A stretch of DNA of 20,631 nucleotides from positions 1 through 20,631 of the IMG/VR virus record IMGVR_UViG_3300021406_000323, one strand, 5' to 3'. Source of the DNA: a virus. The stretch's first letter is position 1. The number at the start of each line of letters is the position of its first letter. The notes under the pieces are model-generated. The model did no database searches. It saw only the letters and a program-made list of their open reading frames with translations, and was not told the DNA's origin. Positions 6,203 through 13,998 of the stretch are shown here, one piece after another. The translations under genes and the position numbers were made by a program.

Positions 6203-8263
6203 ATGACCTCCTGGGGCTTGGATTTCGAAACTTTTTCTCAAATAGACCTGAAAAAATCAGGCTTGCACAACTACGCGACCGACGAGTCCACGGGCGTTCA
6301 CTGCATGTCCTACGGCCCCGATCCTGAGCACATCAAGACTTGGGTCGAGGGCGAGCCCTTCCCCAAGGATCTGAAAGCCCATATCGACCAGGGCGGAATC
6401 ATCACCGCTTGGAATGCAGCATTTGAACTCGCAATCTGGAACTTCTGCTGCGTTCCCAAATACGGTTGGAAGCCTCTCCCGATCGCTCAAGTCCGCTGCT
6501 CCATGGTGCGGGCCTACGCGATGGCCCTGCCGGGCGCTCTGGAGGACGCCGCGCCGGCGCTCGGTGTGGACCAAAGAAAAGACGCTGAGGGCCACAGGAT
6601 CATGCTGCAACTGAGCAAGCCTAAGAAAGACGGGACGATGTGGCGCCGTGACGTCGAGAGCCTCGATAAGTTTCTCAGACTCTACGAATACAACGCGCAG
6701 GATGTGAGGACGGAGCTTTCCTGCCTCGAGCGGTTGATGGAATTGTCCCCGTCCGAATGCGCTCTGTGGGAACTCGATTACAAGATCAATAATCGTGGTG
6801 TGATGTGCGACCTCGCTAGCGCCGATAAGGCGATCGCAATTATCCAGTCCGAACAGAAGCGGCTCAATGCTGAGATGCTCAAAGTCACAGGCGGCGTGGT
6901 CGGATCCTGCAACGAAGTGCAGGTGCTCGGCAAGTGGATCGCTGCGCAGGGCGTTCAGATGGACGGCCTGGCCAAGGCGGATGTGATCGACGCATTGGCG
7001 AACGCAGGGGATGAAGACGGCCCTTACGAAGAGGGTGATGATCTTCCTCCTTGGGTGACCCCGATGCCTCCCGCTGTTCGCCGTGCTCTGGAGCTGCGTC
7101 AGGAGGCCGCCAAGAGCAGTACGGCGAAACTGGTCACCATGCGCGAGAAAGCGTCTGTTGATGGCCGGTTAAGGAACATGCATCAGTACCACGCCGCGTC
7201 GACGGGCCGGTGGGGTGGAAGAGGAGTACAACCTCAGAACTTTTTCCGGGGAAGACCGGGAATCACTTTCGAAGACATCGAGGCCATGTTCTCGATGCTG
7301 GGCGACAAGGAAAGACTTGATCTGTTTTACGGACCCGCGATGGCTGCAATTTCGGACTGTCTTCGCGGGATGCTAATTGCAGGCGAAGGAAATGAATTAG
7401 TCGCATGTGACTTCTCTGCTGTTGAAGCGCGAGCCCTAGCATGGCTTGCTGGCCAGGAGAGTGTGCTGGAGGTATTCAGGACACACGGGCTCATCTACGA
7501 GCACGCTGCGGCGGGTATCTACCATGTGCCTTTGGACGAGGTGACGAAGGACCAGCGTCAGCGGGGCAAGGTAATAATTTTGGCCTGCGGATTTGGAGGT
7601 TCCATCGGAGCCTTTCAGTCCATGGCCAAAAACTACAACGTGACGGTTCCCGACGAAGAGGCTTTAGAGATTGTAAAAGCATGGCGTGCGGCTAACCAAC
7701 GCATCGTTCAGTACTGGTATGAACTGGAAGAAGCGGTAACCTGCGCCATGAAGACCGGCGGCGTTCATTATGCCGGTGCCGGCGGCCGTCAGGTCAAGTT
7801 CCGCAAGGTCGGCTCTTTCCTGTGGGCTCTGCTGCCCAGTGGCCGTGCTCTGTGTTATCCCTACCCCGAACTGCAAATGGTCATGACCCCGTGGGGAGAG
7901 GAAAAAGAACAATTGACCTTCATGACGGTCGTGGATCAGACTCAGAAAAAGAAAGCAAAGACACTTCCGGACCCTAACAGCAAGGGCCGTTGGCAACGGG
8001 TCTCAACCTACGGCGGATCGCTGGCCGAGAACATGACGCAGGCGATCGCACGTGACCTGTTGGCCGATGCGATGTGGGCAATTGAATCTCAAGGAATAGA
8101 GATAGTCCTACATGTGCATGACGAAGTGGTCGCAGAAGTTCGGCAGGAACGCGCTGAATGGGCTTTGGGGAAGATGGAAAAAATTATGTCAACGACGCCG
8201 CTGTGGGCGAAAGGACTGCCGCTGGCTGCGGAAGGATTTCACGCAAGGAGATATCGCAAGTAA
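6203..8263 (+). CDS. polA: Family A DNA polymerase with 3'-5' exonuclease domain
   Basis: 686 residues. The N-terminal DnaQ-like exonuclease has D7/E9 in LDFETFS, AWNAAFELAIWN, and YNAQDV. The polymerase domain has TGRW near 335, motif A DFSAVEAR (D403, E408), O-helix motif B RQRGKVIILACGFGG (R452, K456), and motif C HDE (H639-E641). It copies the phage genome with proofreading; there is no 5' nuclease domain, as is common in phage Pol A. By alignment with E. coli Pol I, position 762 is Leu460 and position 766 is Phe464 instead of Tyr. ATG 6203 has only a weak ribosome site (GAAAG). It lies directly upstream of several small genes and the primase-helicase. Confidence 0.95.
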   Translation: MTSWGLDFETFSQIDLKKSGLHNYATDESTGVHCMSYGPDPEHIKTWVEGEPFPKDLKAHIDQGGIITAWNAAFELAIWNFCCVPKYGWKPLPIAQVRCSMVRAYAMALPGALEDAAPALGVDQRKDAEGHRIMLQLSKPKKDGTMWRRDVESLDKFLRLYEYNAQDVRTELSCLERLMELSPSECALWELDYKINNRGVMCDLASADKAIAIIQSEQKRLNAEMLKVTGGVVGSCNEVQVLGKWIAAQGVQMDGLAKADVIDALANAGDEDGPYEEGDDLPPWVTPMPPAVRRALELRQEAAKSSTAKLVTMREKASVDGRLRNMHQYHAASTGRWGGRGVQPQNFFRGRPGITFEDIEAMFSMLGDKERLDLFYGPAMAAISDCLRGMLIAGEGNELVACDFSAVEARALAWLAGQESVLEVFRTHGLIYEHAAAGIYHVPLDEVTKDQRQRGKVIILACGFGGSIGAFQSMAKNYNVTVPDEEALEIVKAWRAANQRIVQYWYELEEAVTCAMKTGGVHYAGAGGRQVKFRKVGSFLWALLPSGRALCYPYPELQMVMTPWGEEKEQLTFMTVVDQTQKKKAKTLPDPNSKGRWQRVSTYGGSLAENMTQAIARDLLADAMWAIESQGIEIVLHVHDEVVAEVRQERAEWALGKMEKIMSTTPLWAKGLPLAAEGFHARRYRK

Positions 8264-8278
8264 AAGGAGTGAATCAAC

Positions 8279-8467
8279 ATGCTGGAAATTAAGAATCGCA
8301 CAAATGGTTGGGACGAGCGAGACTACAAACTGTGGTCCGATGTGAAAACACTTCCTTCTTACGGATTGATCGCTTTCGAAGACAAAATGATTTCAATGAA
8401 GCAAGTTCTTGCGTTACTTGAGAAACATGCTGACGCGCGATTCAATAAGGAGCACCAGAATGGTTGA
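8279..8467 (+). CDS. Hypothetical small protein, 62 residues
   Basis: A very strong ribosome site (AAAGGAGTGA) precedes ATG 8279. The protein is short, with charged N-terminus (MLEIKNRTNGWDERDYKLW), a central hydrophobic strand (YGLIAFED) and a C-terminal helix (SMKQVLALLEKHADARF). It ends ..QNG with an 8-nt overlap (AATGGTTGA) into the next gene, the same stop/start geometry as near 3079-3556. No family recognised. Confidence 0.65.
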   Translation: MLEIKNRTNGWDERDYKLWSDVKTLPSYGLIAFEDKMISMKQVLALLEKHADARFNKEHQNG

Positions 8468-8750
8468 GGAATTCAAACTTCTATCAAGAACAGTAACCAA
8501 TCATCTCTGTGGGTTCCTAGAACGCGCCGAAAATCACACAGGCAGTTTCACCCATGGCCGCGGCACATTTTGCTCTACTTGCCACGAGCGCGTCTTCAAT
8601 GCTCGTTTTACTGGATTTGGTGACGTTGAAGGCGATATGGAAATAGTGGCTAGACTGAGGAAAAAAGGCACTGAGATTCCGGTAAAGATCAGAAAAGAAA
8701 TCAGCGACTTCCAAAACGAAGTTAATTGGAATCCTAAGTGGAAATGGTGA
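8460..8750 (+). CDS. Hypothetical protein, 96 residues, possible zinc site
   Basis: ATG 8460 follows AAGGAG (8446-8451) and overlaps the previous stop. C17, then FCSTCHERVF about 20 residues later (two cysteines and a histidine), form a possible metal site. The C-terminal half is basic and helical (ARLRKKG, KIRKEISDFQNEV) and ends in Trp/Lys (WNPKWKW). No family recognised. Position between polymerase and primase suggests an early accessory role only. Confidence 0.6.
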   Translation: MVEEFKLLSRTVTNHLCGFLERAENHTGSFTHGRGTFCSTCHERVFNARFTGFGDVEGDMEIVARLRKKGTEIPVKIRKEISDFQNEVNWNPKWKW

Positions 8751-8754
8751 CCGA

Positions 8755-9027
8755 ATGAGCTTTCATAAAATCGAGCATGAACTCCTAAAGAGGCGTGAAC
8801 AGGCTGAATCAGTACGAGGTAAAGATACGCCTTTTCGTGTCGAATTCCGGTATCGCGGCGGGACTAAACACTGGCAGTATTTTGTCACCTTCGAAGATGC
8901 CTCTCGTGCCGAGGATTCAGTTTGTTCTTACACTCCAACGGGGAGGGGGTACGTTGAGCGGCCACACTCTCAGCAGATCCAAGTCCGCGGACCCCGCGGT
9001 GGTTGGAGAAAAGAGAGGTCTTTGTGA
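8755..9027 (+). CDS. Hypothetical basic protein, 90 residues
   Basis: Starts 5 bp after the previous stop, with GGTGA about 7 bp upstream. It begins with a charged helix (KIEHELLKRREQAESV), followed by beta-type segments (FRVEFRYRGGTKHWQYFVTFED) and a basic Arg/Gly-rich C-terminus. The fold could be a small nucleic-acid binder, but nothing specific is recognised. Its TGA (9025-9027) overlaps the GTG start of the next gene. Confidence 0.55.
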   Translation: MSFHKIEHELLKRREQAESVRGKDTPFRVEFRYRGGTKHWQYFVTFEDASRAEDSVCSYTPTGRGYVERPHSQQIQVRGPRGGWRKERSL

Positions 9028-9185
9028 ACTGGATAACTGCCAAATACAAATCCGAATGCGTCTCCTGCACCCGTAACATCGACGAGGGCGAGCGCATTCT
9101 GTTCGATTTCGAAGAACGCGAAGCCCGGTGCAGCAAGTGTGGGGAGAAGATAAAGCCGGACCCGAAGAAAGGGCCGTTCGCGTGA
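9024..9185 (+). CDS. Mini zinc-ribbon protein, 53 residues
   Basis: GTG 9024 overlaps the previous stop (GTGA) and follows GAGAGG at 9013-9018. The protein reads ITAKYKSECVSCTRNIDEGE then RCSKCGEKI, giving two CxxC knuckles about 22 residues apart: a classic phage mini zinc ribbon. It is the second or third separate metal-binding miniprotein in this operon. Its role is not known; related phage ribbons are usually annotated only as hypothetical. Confidence 0.65.
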   Translation: MNWITAKYKSECVSCTRNIDEGERILFDFEEREARCSKCGEKIKPDPKKGPFA

Positions 9186-9406
9186 AAAAGAGCCAAACAG
9201 TCGACAACATAAATCACCCTCAGCACTACACGTTCGGATCGATCGAAGTTATCGATGCGATTGAAGCGTGGGGCCTCGGATTTCATTTGGAGAACGTGGT
9301 TAAGTATGTGGCTCGTTCCGATCACAAAGGAAACCAATTGGAAGACTTGAAGAAAGCCCAATGGTATCTGAGTCGCAAAATCAGCAAGTTAGAACAAGGT
9401 AAGTAA
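9182..9406 (+). CDS. DUF3310 phage protein
   Basis: 74 residues with the diagnostic DUF3310 pattern: INHPQHYTFG..IEVIDAIEAW, then ENVVKYVARS and EDLKKAQWYLSRKI. The family is widespread in phages of many hosts, usually beside replication genes, and has no firmly established biochemical activity. GTG 9182 overlaps the previous TGA (GTGA) and has GAAAGGG upstream. The stop TAA overlaps the primase start (TAATG at 9404-9408), so the two proteins are probably made in coupled amounts. Confidence 0.88.
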   Translation: MKKSQTVDNINHPQHYTFGSIEVIDAIEAWGLGFHLENVVKYVARSDHKGNQLEDLKKAQWYLSRKISKLEQGK

Positions 9407-11577
9407 TGACCACCTCTCAATCGGAATTCGCGGTTCGTCTCGCACATAGCGGGTTCCATGTATTTCCTTGCGCGGTTAATTCAAAGCTTCCCGCGATCAA
9501 GGACTTTCCACACAAAGCGACCATGGATAAGGAACAGGTCAAAATTTGGTGGAATGGTCAGCCGAAAAATATAGGCATAAGCACAACACATTTCGGTACA
9601 GACGAAGCCTTGATTATAGTCGACAAGGACGTAAAAAAAGGAAAACGCGGCGACCTGAGTTTGATGCAGTTAGAACTTGAAGGCTTTGAGCTACCGCCAA
9701 CGTTCACAGTGGCCACACCTTTCGGTGGGGAGCATCTCTACTATAGAGTCCCCAAAGCGTTACGTCAGGGTGTTGATTTGCTCGGAAACGGTCTTGACAT
9801 CCGAAGTTTGGGCGGGTATGTGTTGGGTCCGGGAAGTGAGCTTGATGGTAAAGGTTATCCAATTATCAACAAGTCTTTCGTCGCGCCAGCTCCCGACTGG
9901 TTAGTGCAAAAACTAGGTGCAGCCCGAGAGCGCTCTAAAGCCGAATCCTCGTCTCTCTCGAATATCGAACCCGACCGTGCATTCCAGCGCGCGCAACAAT
10001 GGCTTCTCAACTCGGCCCCTTTAGCCATCGAAGGCCAGGGTGGCGACGCCGAGACGTACAAAGTCGCTCTCCACCTGAAGGACCTCGGCTGCGATGCCGA
10101 TCAGGCGCTCGCTCTGCTCATCCCATGGAACGAGCGCTGCCTGCCTCCATGGAGTCAGGAAGAACTCGAAACGAAAGTTCGCAACGCATTCAGGTACGGA
10201 CGCGACCCGCAAGGCATCGCAGCACCCGAGGCTGTTTTTCCACCAATTCCTGAGCCAGAACCTGAGCCACCAACGGCCCATCCACTCGGGAAATTAAACG
10301 ACCGTTTTGCTTTCGTCTTCTCCGGGGGAACCGGAAACATTTTGTGGGAGACTATGAGCCCCGATGGAGCGTATGTCTTTCACATGATGAACAAGCAATC
10401 TTTTTTCGATATGAACGCTGCGAAAAAATTGCAGATCGGGGACAAGAGCAAAGCCGTGGCACAACTGTGGATGGAGTGGTCGGGACGCAGAAGCTACGAC
10501 GGGGTGGTGTTCGAACCGGGGCTCACCGTGGACAAAAAGTGGTACAACATGTGGCATGGATTCTCTACCCAGCCCGCCGACTCTCCCGATCATCCGATGG
10601 TCGAACGCTGGAAAGAACATCTGTTCGAGAACATCTGCAACAAGGACAGGAACCTGGCCGACTGGCTGACATGCTGGTTCGCTCATTTGATCCAAAAGCC
10701 TTACGAAAAGCCCTTGGTGGCGATCGTCTTCCGCGGCGGGAAAGGCGTGGGCAAGAATGCGCTGGTCGAGCGCATCAGCAAACTGCTCGGCGGCCACGCC
10801 ATGACCACGGCCCGACGCCGGTACCTTGTGAGCAATTTCACAGCACATTTGCAGTATTCCCTGCTGTTCATTCTGGATGAAGCCTTCTGGTCCGGAGATA
10901 AGGAGTGCGAGGGTGTCGTCAAGGACCTGGTTACAGGCGCGAAGCACGTAATCGAGCCTAAAGGCAAGGAATCCTACACCGTGCGGAATCTCACCAGGGT
11001 GGTCGTGATCGGTAACGAGGAGTGGCTGGTTCCAGCATCAGAAGACGAGCGCCGCTGGGCAGTGTTCGAAGTCGGAGAAGGCCGCAGGCAGGACAGGCAG
11101 TATTTCACGGAGATGCGCGTGGGCCTCGACGAACAGGGAGGCGCGGCGCATCTACTTCGCTACCTGATGGATTACAAGATCACGCAGGACGTCAATCAGG
11201 CTCCGAATACGGCGGGCCTTGTGTCGCAGAAAATATCGTCCCTCGAGCCTGTCCAGCAATGGTGGTACGATACGCTGTCAGCCGGCACGATCGCGGGAGG
11301 AGACTGGGGAGGGGAGTGGCCGGATACGATCCCCAGCAACCGTTTAAGAGACGCGCTCAGGCGTTGGGTTGGGAACCGCAATATCAAGGGGCGCCTGCCT
11401 AACGACGTGAACTTCGGAAAGATTCTCCGTCAGATGGCTCCCGGTTTCGAAAAGAAAAAACTCGGCACTCGTCTGGCGGACGGAGACACGAGCTACGCGT
11501 ATTTCAAAGCGCCGCTTGAGGACTTACGGCAGGAATTCGATGCCTACATCGGGGGGTCAACGCCATGGCCGGAATGA
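9406..11577 (+). CDS. Primase-polymerase / SF3-type replicative helicase fusion
   Basis: 723 residues. The N-terminal archaeo-eukaryotic primase-polymerase domain (about 1-170) shows FPC..SKLPAIK, the acidic pair D73-x-D75 in IVDKDVKKG, GGEHLYYRVP (H110) and LDIRSLGGYVLGPGS. A linker helix domain follows (about 190-280: QWLLN..GQGGDAETYKVALHL..CDADQALAL), of the primase C-terminal type. The helicase domain (about 360-620; DUF5906-like) has Walker A RGGKGVGKN (443-451), Walker B LLFILDEAFW (D491, E492) and an arginine-rich ERRW near 549. One chain thus probably both primes and unwinds at the fork. Length is normal for such phage fusions. The start overlaps the DUF3310 stop. Confidence 0.92.
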   Translation: MTTSQSEFAVRLAHSGFHVFPCAVNSKLPAIKDFPHKATMDKEQVKIWWNGQPKNIGISTTHFGTDEALIIVDKDVKKGKRGDLSLMQLELEGFELPPTFTVATPFGGEHLYYRVPKALRQGVDLLGNGLDIRSLGGYVLGPGSELDGKGYPIINKSFVAPAPDWLVQKLGAARERSKAESSSLSNIEPDRAFQRAQQWLLNSAPLAIEGQGGDAETYKVALHLKDLGCDADQALALLIPWNERCLPPWSQEELETKVRNAFRYGRDPQGIAAPEAVFPPIPEPEPEPPTAHPLGKLNDRFAFVFSGGTGNILWETMSPDGAYVFHMMNKQSFFDMNAAKKLQIGDKSKAVAQLWMEWSGRRSYDGVVFEPGLTVDKKWYNMWHGFSTQPADSPDHPMVERWKEHLFENICNKDRNLADWLTCWFAHLIQKPYEKPLVAIVFRGGKGVGKNALVERISKLLGGHAMTTARRRYLVSNFTAHLQYSLLFILDEAFWSGDKECEGVVKDLVTGAKHVIEPKGKESYTVRNLTRVVVIGNEEWLVPASEDERRWAVFEVGEGRRQDRQYFTEMRVGLDEQGGAAHLLRYLMDYKITQDVNQAPNTAGLVSQKISSLEPVQQWWYDTLSAGTIAGGDWGGEWPDTIPSNRLRDALRRWVGNRNIKGRLPNDVNFGKILRQMAPGFEKKKLGTRLADGDTSYAYFKAPLEDLRQEFDAYIGGSTPWPE

Positions 11578-12314
11578 AAAGAAGAGTTGTTGTCGGATTT
11601 TCTGGCGGTGTCACGTCAGCATGGTGTGCTGGTTGGGCATTGCGAACATTTCCGAAAGATGAGGTGGTTCTCCTTTTTCACGATACAAAAGAAGAGGATT
11701 CTGATACCTACCGTTTCCTTCGAGAGATGATCGCTAAACTTGACCACCCGCTCACAGAGAGAAGTGACGGTCGTAGTGTCACCGAACTCGCGTATGACCA
11801 CAACGCGCTGCCCAATAACATGATGGCGTTTTGCTCTCATGAACTAAAAATCGAGCCGGGAAATCGGTACATCGACGAATTGAAGAAGAGCGGAGTAGAC
11901 GAGATCGTGAAGGTGTTTGGGTTCAGTTCAAATGAATCTGAGCGGGTTCAACGCATGGTTGCGATGGGCTGGAAGATGGGTTTCACTCCGAGGTTTCCGA
12001 TCATAGAAGATGGAGTGAGTAAACAGGACTGCGCCGATTGGTGCTCTTGCACAATGGGCGTTCCTATCCCAAGGATGTATTCGTGGAGCGATCATGCAAA
12101 TTGTGTTGGTTGTGTTCGAGGAGGGAAAGCGTATTGGCTAGCGGTGAAGGAAAATGCACCGGAGGTGTTTGTGCAACGAAAACAGTTGGAGGTGGAATTT
12201 GGGGCAACATTCAGTCGCAGATACTCGCTGGTGCAGATTGAGCAAGAAGGGTTGTTTCATAAGGTAAATAGGAAAGAGGCTATCGAGATAGGCTCTTGCG
12301 AGTGTGGATCATGA
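11565..12314 (+). CDS. PP-loop ATPase, PAPS reductase-like, Cys-rich
   Basis: 249 residues. The PP-loop SGGVTS (13-18) binds ATP and activates a substrate by adenylation; phage members of the PAPS reductase/DndC-like family keep this fold but rarely have a proven substrate. Nine cysteines are present: C21, C90 (AFCSHELKIEP), C156/C160/C162 (DCADWCSC), C180/C183 (ANCVGC) and C245/C247 at the end. That is more than needed for a simple PAPS reductase and suggests a metal or Fe-S site. ATG 11565 follows a GGGGGG run at 11551-11556; ATG 11574 (ATGA overlap) is an alternative. Plausible roles are sulfur modification of DNA or RNA, or sulfur metabolism in the infected cell. Confidence 0.85.
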   Translation: MAGMKRRVVVGFSGGVTSAWCAGWALRTFPKDEVVLLFHDTKEEDSDTYRFLREMIAKLDHPLTERSDGRSVTELAYDHNALPNNMMAFCSHELKIEPGNRYIDELKKSGVDEIVKVFGFSSNESERVQRMVAMGWKMGFTPRFPIIEDGVSKQDCADWCSCTMGVPIPRMYSWSDHANCVGCVRGGKAYWLAVKENAPEVFVQRKQLEVEFGATFSRRYSLVQIEQEGLFHKVNRKEAIEIGSCECGS

Positions 12315-12523
12315 ACCGACTCCTCGCCGCCGATGAACTCGCGAAGCGATGGTCGACATCCCGCAGCTATCTGGCCAATCTGCGCAGCCAGGGGAAGGGT
12401 TGCCCCTACGTCAAGCTGAACCGGCGGGTGATGTACCGTGAATCGGACGTGATCAGATACGAATGCGACCGGCTTGTCGCCACGGAATTTGTCAAGCCGA
12501 GACAGGCGGGAGTCGATGCTTGA
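12311..12523 (+). CDS. AlpA/MerR-like helix-turn-helix regulator (HTH_17 type)
   Basis: 70 residues, ATG overlapping the previous stop (ATGA). The sequence RLLAADELAKRWSTSRSYL followed by a 'GCPYVKLNRRVMYRESDVIRYE' wing is the winged-helix excisionase/AlpA pattern (PF12728). Proteins of this size act as excisionases or transcription factors. No integrase is in the window, so a transcription role is more likely than excision. Translation is probably coupled because the ribosome site is weak. Confidence 0.85.
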   Translation: MNRLLAADELAKRWSTSRSYLANLRSQGKGCPYVKLNRRVMYRESDVIRYECDRLVATEFVKPRQAGVDA

Positions 12524-12725
12524 CCCCATCCTCATGACCAAATCCGAAGCCGAAATTGTGACCTTGCTGTTCCAGGGGCAAAAGGTCGATGAAATCGCGG
12601 CGGTACTCGGCGTAACCGACCACGCGGTCAAGATGCACCTGTGCCGGGTCTACAAAAAGGCCGGCGTCAGTTCGTCGATCGGACTCGTGGCGAAGGCTTG
12701 GAATAACGGCGGATACTTGTATTAG
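12516..12725 (+). CDS. LuxR/GerE-type helix-turn-helix protein
   Basis: 69 residues; ATG 12516 follows GCGGGAG and overlaps the previous stop by 8 nt. The body is a bare GerE-type domain: MTKSEAEIVTLLFQGQKVDEI, then AAVLGVTDHAVKMHLCRVYKK, then AGVSSSIGLVAKAW. No receiver or sensor domain is attached, so activity would depend on levels or partners. Sigma region 4-like proteins have a similar fold and are an alternative. With the upstream HTH protein it forms a two-gene regulatory pair at the border between replication and accessory genes, a plausible place for an early-to-late switch (inference). Confidence 0.85.
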   Translation: MLDPILMTKSEAEIVTLLFQGQKVDEIAAVLGVTDHAVKMHLCRVYKKAGVSSSIGLVAKAWNNGGYLY

Positions 12726-12732
12726 GAGGCTT

Positions 12733-13062
12733 ATGAAACTCGCAATCGCAGCACTGATGATTGGAATGGCGGGGTGTGCGAAGCCTTCTCCTGAACCATT
12801 ACGATCATTCCAACTTGCTCAAATTCAACGGATGCGCGCTCCTGTCCGAGACGATGTGGTGGGAGCGCCTTGCGATGCCTCTCCAGTTTTCGGTCCTTGC
12901 GAGATTACATATGTGGTTTATTTAAAAGATATTAACGGGAATGAACATCCATTATCTGTAGAAGATGGAAGTTCTAAAACGGACTGCGCAGCACCACCCA
13001 ACGATCCCACTAAACCGTGCCACGCGCCAGTGGAGAAACTATTAAGAAAGCCGAAGCTATGA
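12733..13062 (+). CDS. Small lipoprotein
   Basis: 109 residues. AGGAGG at 12724-12729 gives a strong ribosome site. The N-terminus MKLAIAALMIGMAGC is a short lipoprotein signal peptide with lipobox MAG-C15, so the mature protein is likely lipid-anchored to the cell envelope. The mature part holds four more cysteines (CDASPVFGPC, KTDC, KPC) that could pair. Envelope lipoproteins expressed early by phages often act in superinfection exclusion, but that role is inference here. The stop overlaps a tiny ATG frame at 13059. Confidence 0.75.
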   Translation: MKLAIAALMIGMAGCAKPSPEPLRSFQLAQIQRMRAPVRDDVVGAPCDASPVFGPCEITYVVYLKDINGNEHPLSVEDGSSKTDCAAPPNDPTKPCHAPVEKLLRKPKL

Positions 13063-13106
13063 AATACGCAATCGCACTGAAAGCACTGGAAACGAAAGCG
13101 AAGTGA
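13059..13106 (+). CDS. Micro-ORF of 15 codons resembling the lipoprotein start
   Basis: ATG 13059 overlaps the lipoprotein stop (ATGA) and encodes 15 residues (MKYAIALKALETKAK). Its first 18 bases match the start of the lipoprotein gene at 12733-12750 in 16 positions. It may be a remnant of a duplicated signal-peptide region, or a coupling leader for the next gene, whose ATG lies 3 bp after this stop. Weak as a protein gene. Confidence 0.3.
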   Translation: MKYAIALKALETKAK

Positions 13107-13109
13107 CCC

Positions 13110-13340
13110 ATGGCCGACCGATACGACGACGAAACCCCACACAATCCTCAACTCGAAGAGCGCGTGCAAAAGTACATCGACGCTGCTTGCATCGTGGCTG
13201 TGTCGATCGCCGCCTGCATTTTGCTTCTGGCGCTCGCATCCTGTGCCGCGCCCAAACGGGCTGCGTACTATCAATGCGACAAAAAATGCGTGCCACTGAT
13301 TGAAAAAGTTGGGCCTGTCACAGTGCTCGTGCCGCGTTAG
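13110..13340 (+). CDS. Small single-helix membrane protein
   Basis: 76 residues. An acidic 24-residue N-terminus is followed by a clear membrane helix (ACIVAVSIAACILLLALAS) and a short tail with two cysteines (YYQCDKKC). LASC inside the helix end matches a lipobox, but the 24-residue charged lead makes a plain lipoprotein signal unlikely; an anchored small protein is the better reading. It could be a holin accessory, a spanin-type or an envelope protein; I cannot choose. Confidence 0.65.
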   Translation: MADRYDDETPHNPQLEERVQKYIDAACIVAVSIAACILLLALASCAAPKRAAYYQCDKKCVPLIEKVGPVTVLVPR

Positions 13341-13370
13341 CGCGTGGCTTAACCGGGGATGGAGGGGATG

Positions 13371-13619
13371 ATGGGAGCACCTTTGAATGCGTTTTTTGGC
13401 GGGTATCCGCAAGAACATCAACGTTGCGACTGCCACGATTGCACGCAAGCTCGATGGCGGATGTCGTTTCAGGGGCAGCTTGCCATTGCGCCGCCCTCGA
13501 CAGTCACAACGGTAACGTACAAGCCGGAACACGTTCACCGTTGGGTTGAGCGAATCGACGAGGACAAGGGCGTTGGCTTCACTGAATGCGATGAATGCCA
13601 CATCGAGAAACCGGCGTGA
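13371..13619 (+). CDS. Small Cys/His-rich protein
   Basis: 82 residues from ATG 13371, with GGAGG (13361-13365) at 5-bp spacing; ATG 13368 and 13359 in frame are alternatives. CDCHDC near residue 20 and ECDECH near the end, with HVHRW between, make a likely zinc-binding protein. The middle is a Pro/Thr/Val linker (APPSTVTTVTYKPEH). No family recognised. Confidence 0.6.
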   Translation: MGAPLNAFFGGYPQEHQRCDCHDCTQARWRMSFQGQLAIAPPSTVTTVTYKPEHVHRWVERIDEDKGVGFTECDECHIEKPA

Positions 13620-13650
13620 CGCGGTACAGGCTATAGAGAGGAAACGGAAA

Positions 13651-13989
13651 ATGACAGATGAAGAGTGTGTGAGGCAGAGGTTTAGTCGCATCGTGATCGC
13701 GCGGCAAATGCGTAAGCCAATTCGCCTCTACTCGCCCTATTGGCGGCAGCATGCTTTTAGTGATTGGCAAGCAGCCCGCGCCTTTACCGAGGCCCGCGAA
13801 GAGGAGATTCGGCAAGTAGAGGAAGAGATTGCGCTTTTAAATTTAGAGTTTTGGGAAATGCATGGCGAGATCAGACTAGCGACAATGGTCGAACAATACA
13901 CACCGCTTGTCAGAGAACTTTGTAGGTGGGCACGCATTCTCGCACGCGAACAAGCAGCACTAACCGAACTGAAACGTGGAATGAAGTAG
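13651..13989 (+). CDS. Helical coiled-coil protein, 112 residues
   Basis: ATG 13651 follows GAGAGGAAAC. The N-terminal third is basic (RQRFSRIVIARQMRKPIRLY) with two aromatic segments. From about residue 45 a long amphipathic, strongly charged helix runs to the end (EAREEEIRQVEEEIALLNLE, then RELCRWARILAREQAAL), predicted to be a coiled coil. An in-frame opening to 13546 would overlap the previous gene and is not needed. Function unknown. Confidence 0.65.
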   Translation: MTDEECVRQRFSRIVIARQMRKPIRLYSPYWRQHAFSDWQAARAFTEAREEEIRQVEEEIALLNLEFWEMHGEIRLATMVEQYTPLVRELCRWARILAREQAALTELKRGMK

Positions 13990-13998
13990 GAGGCCAGA

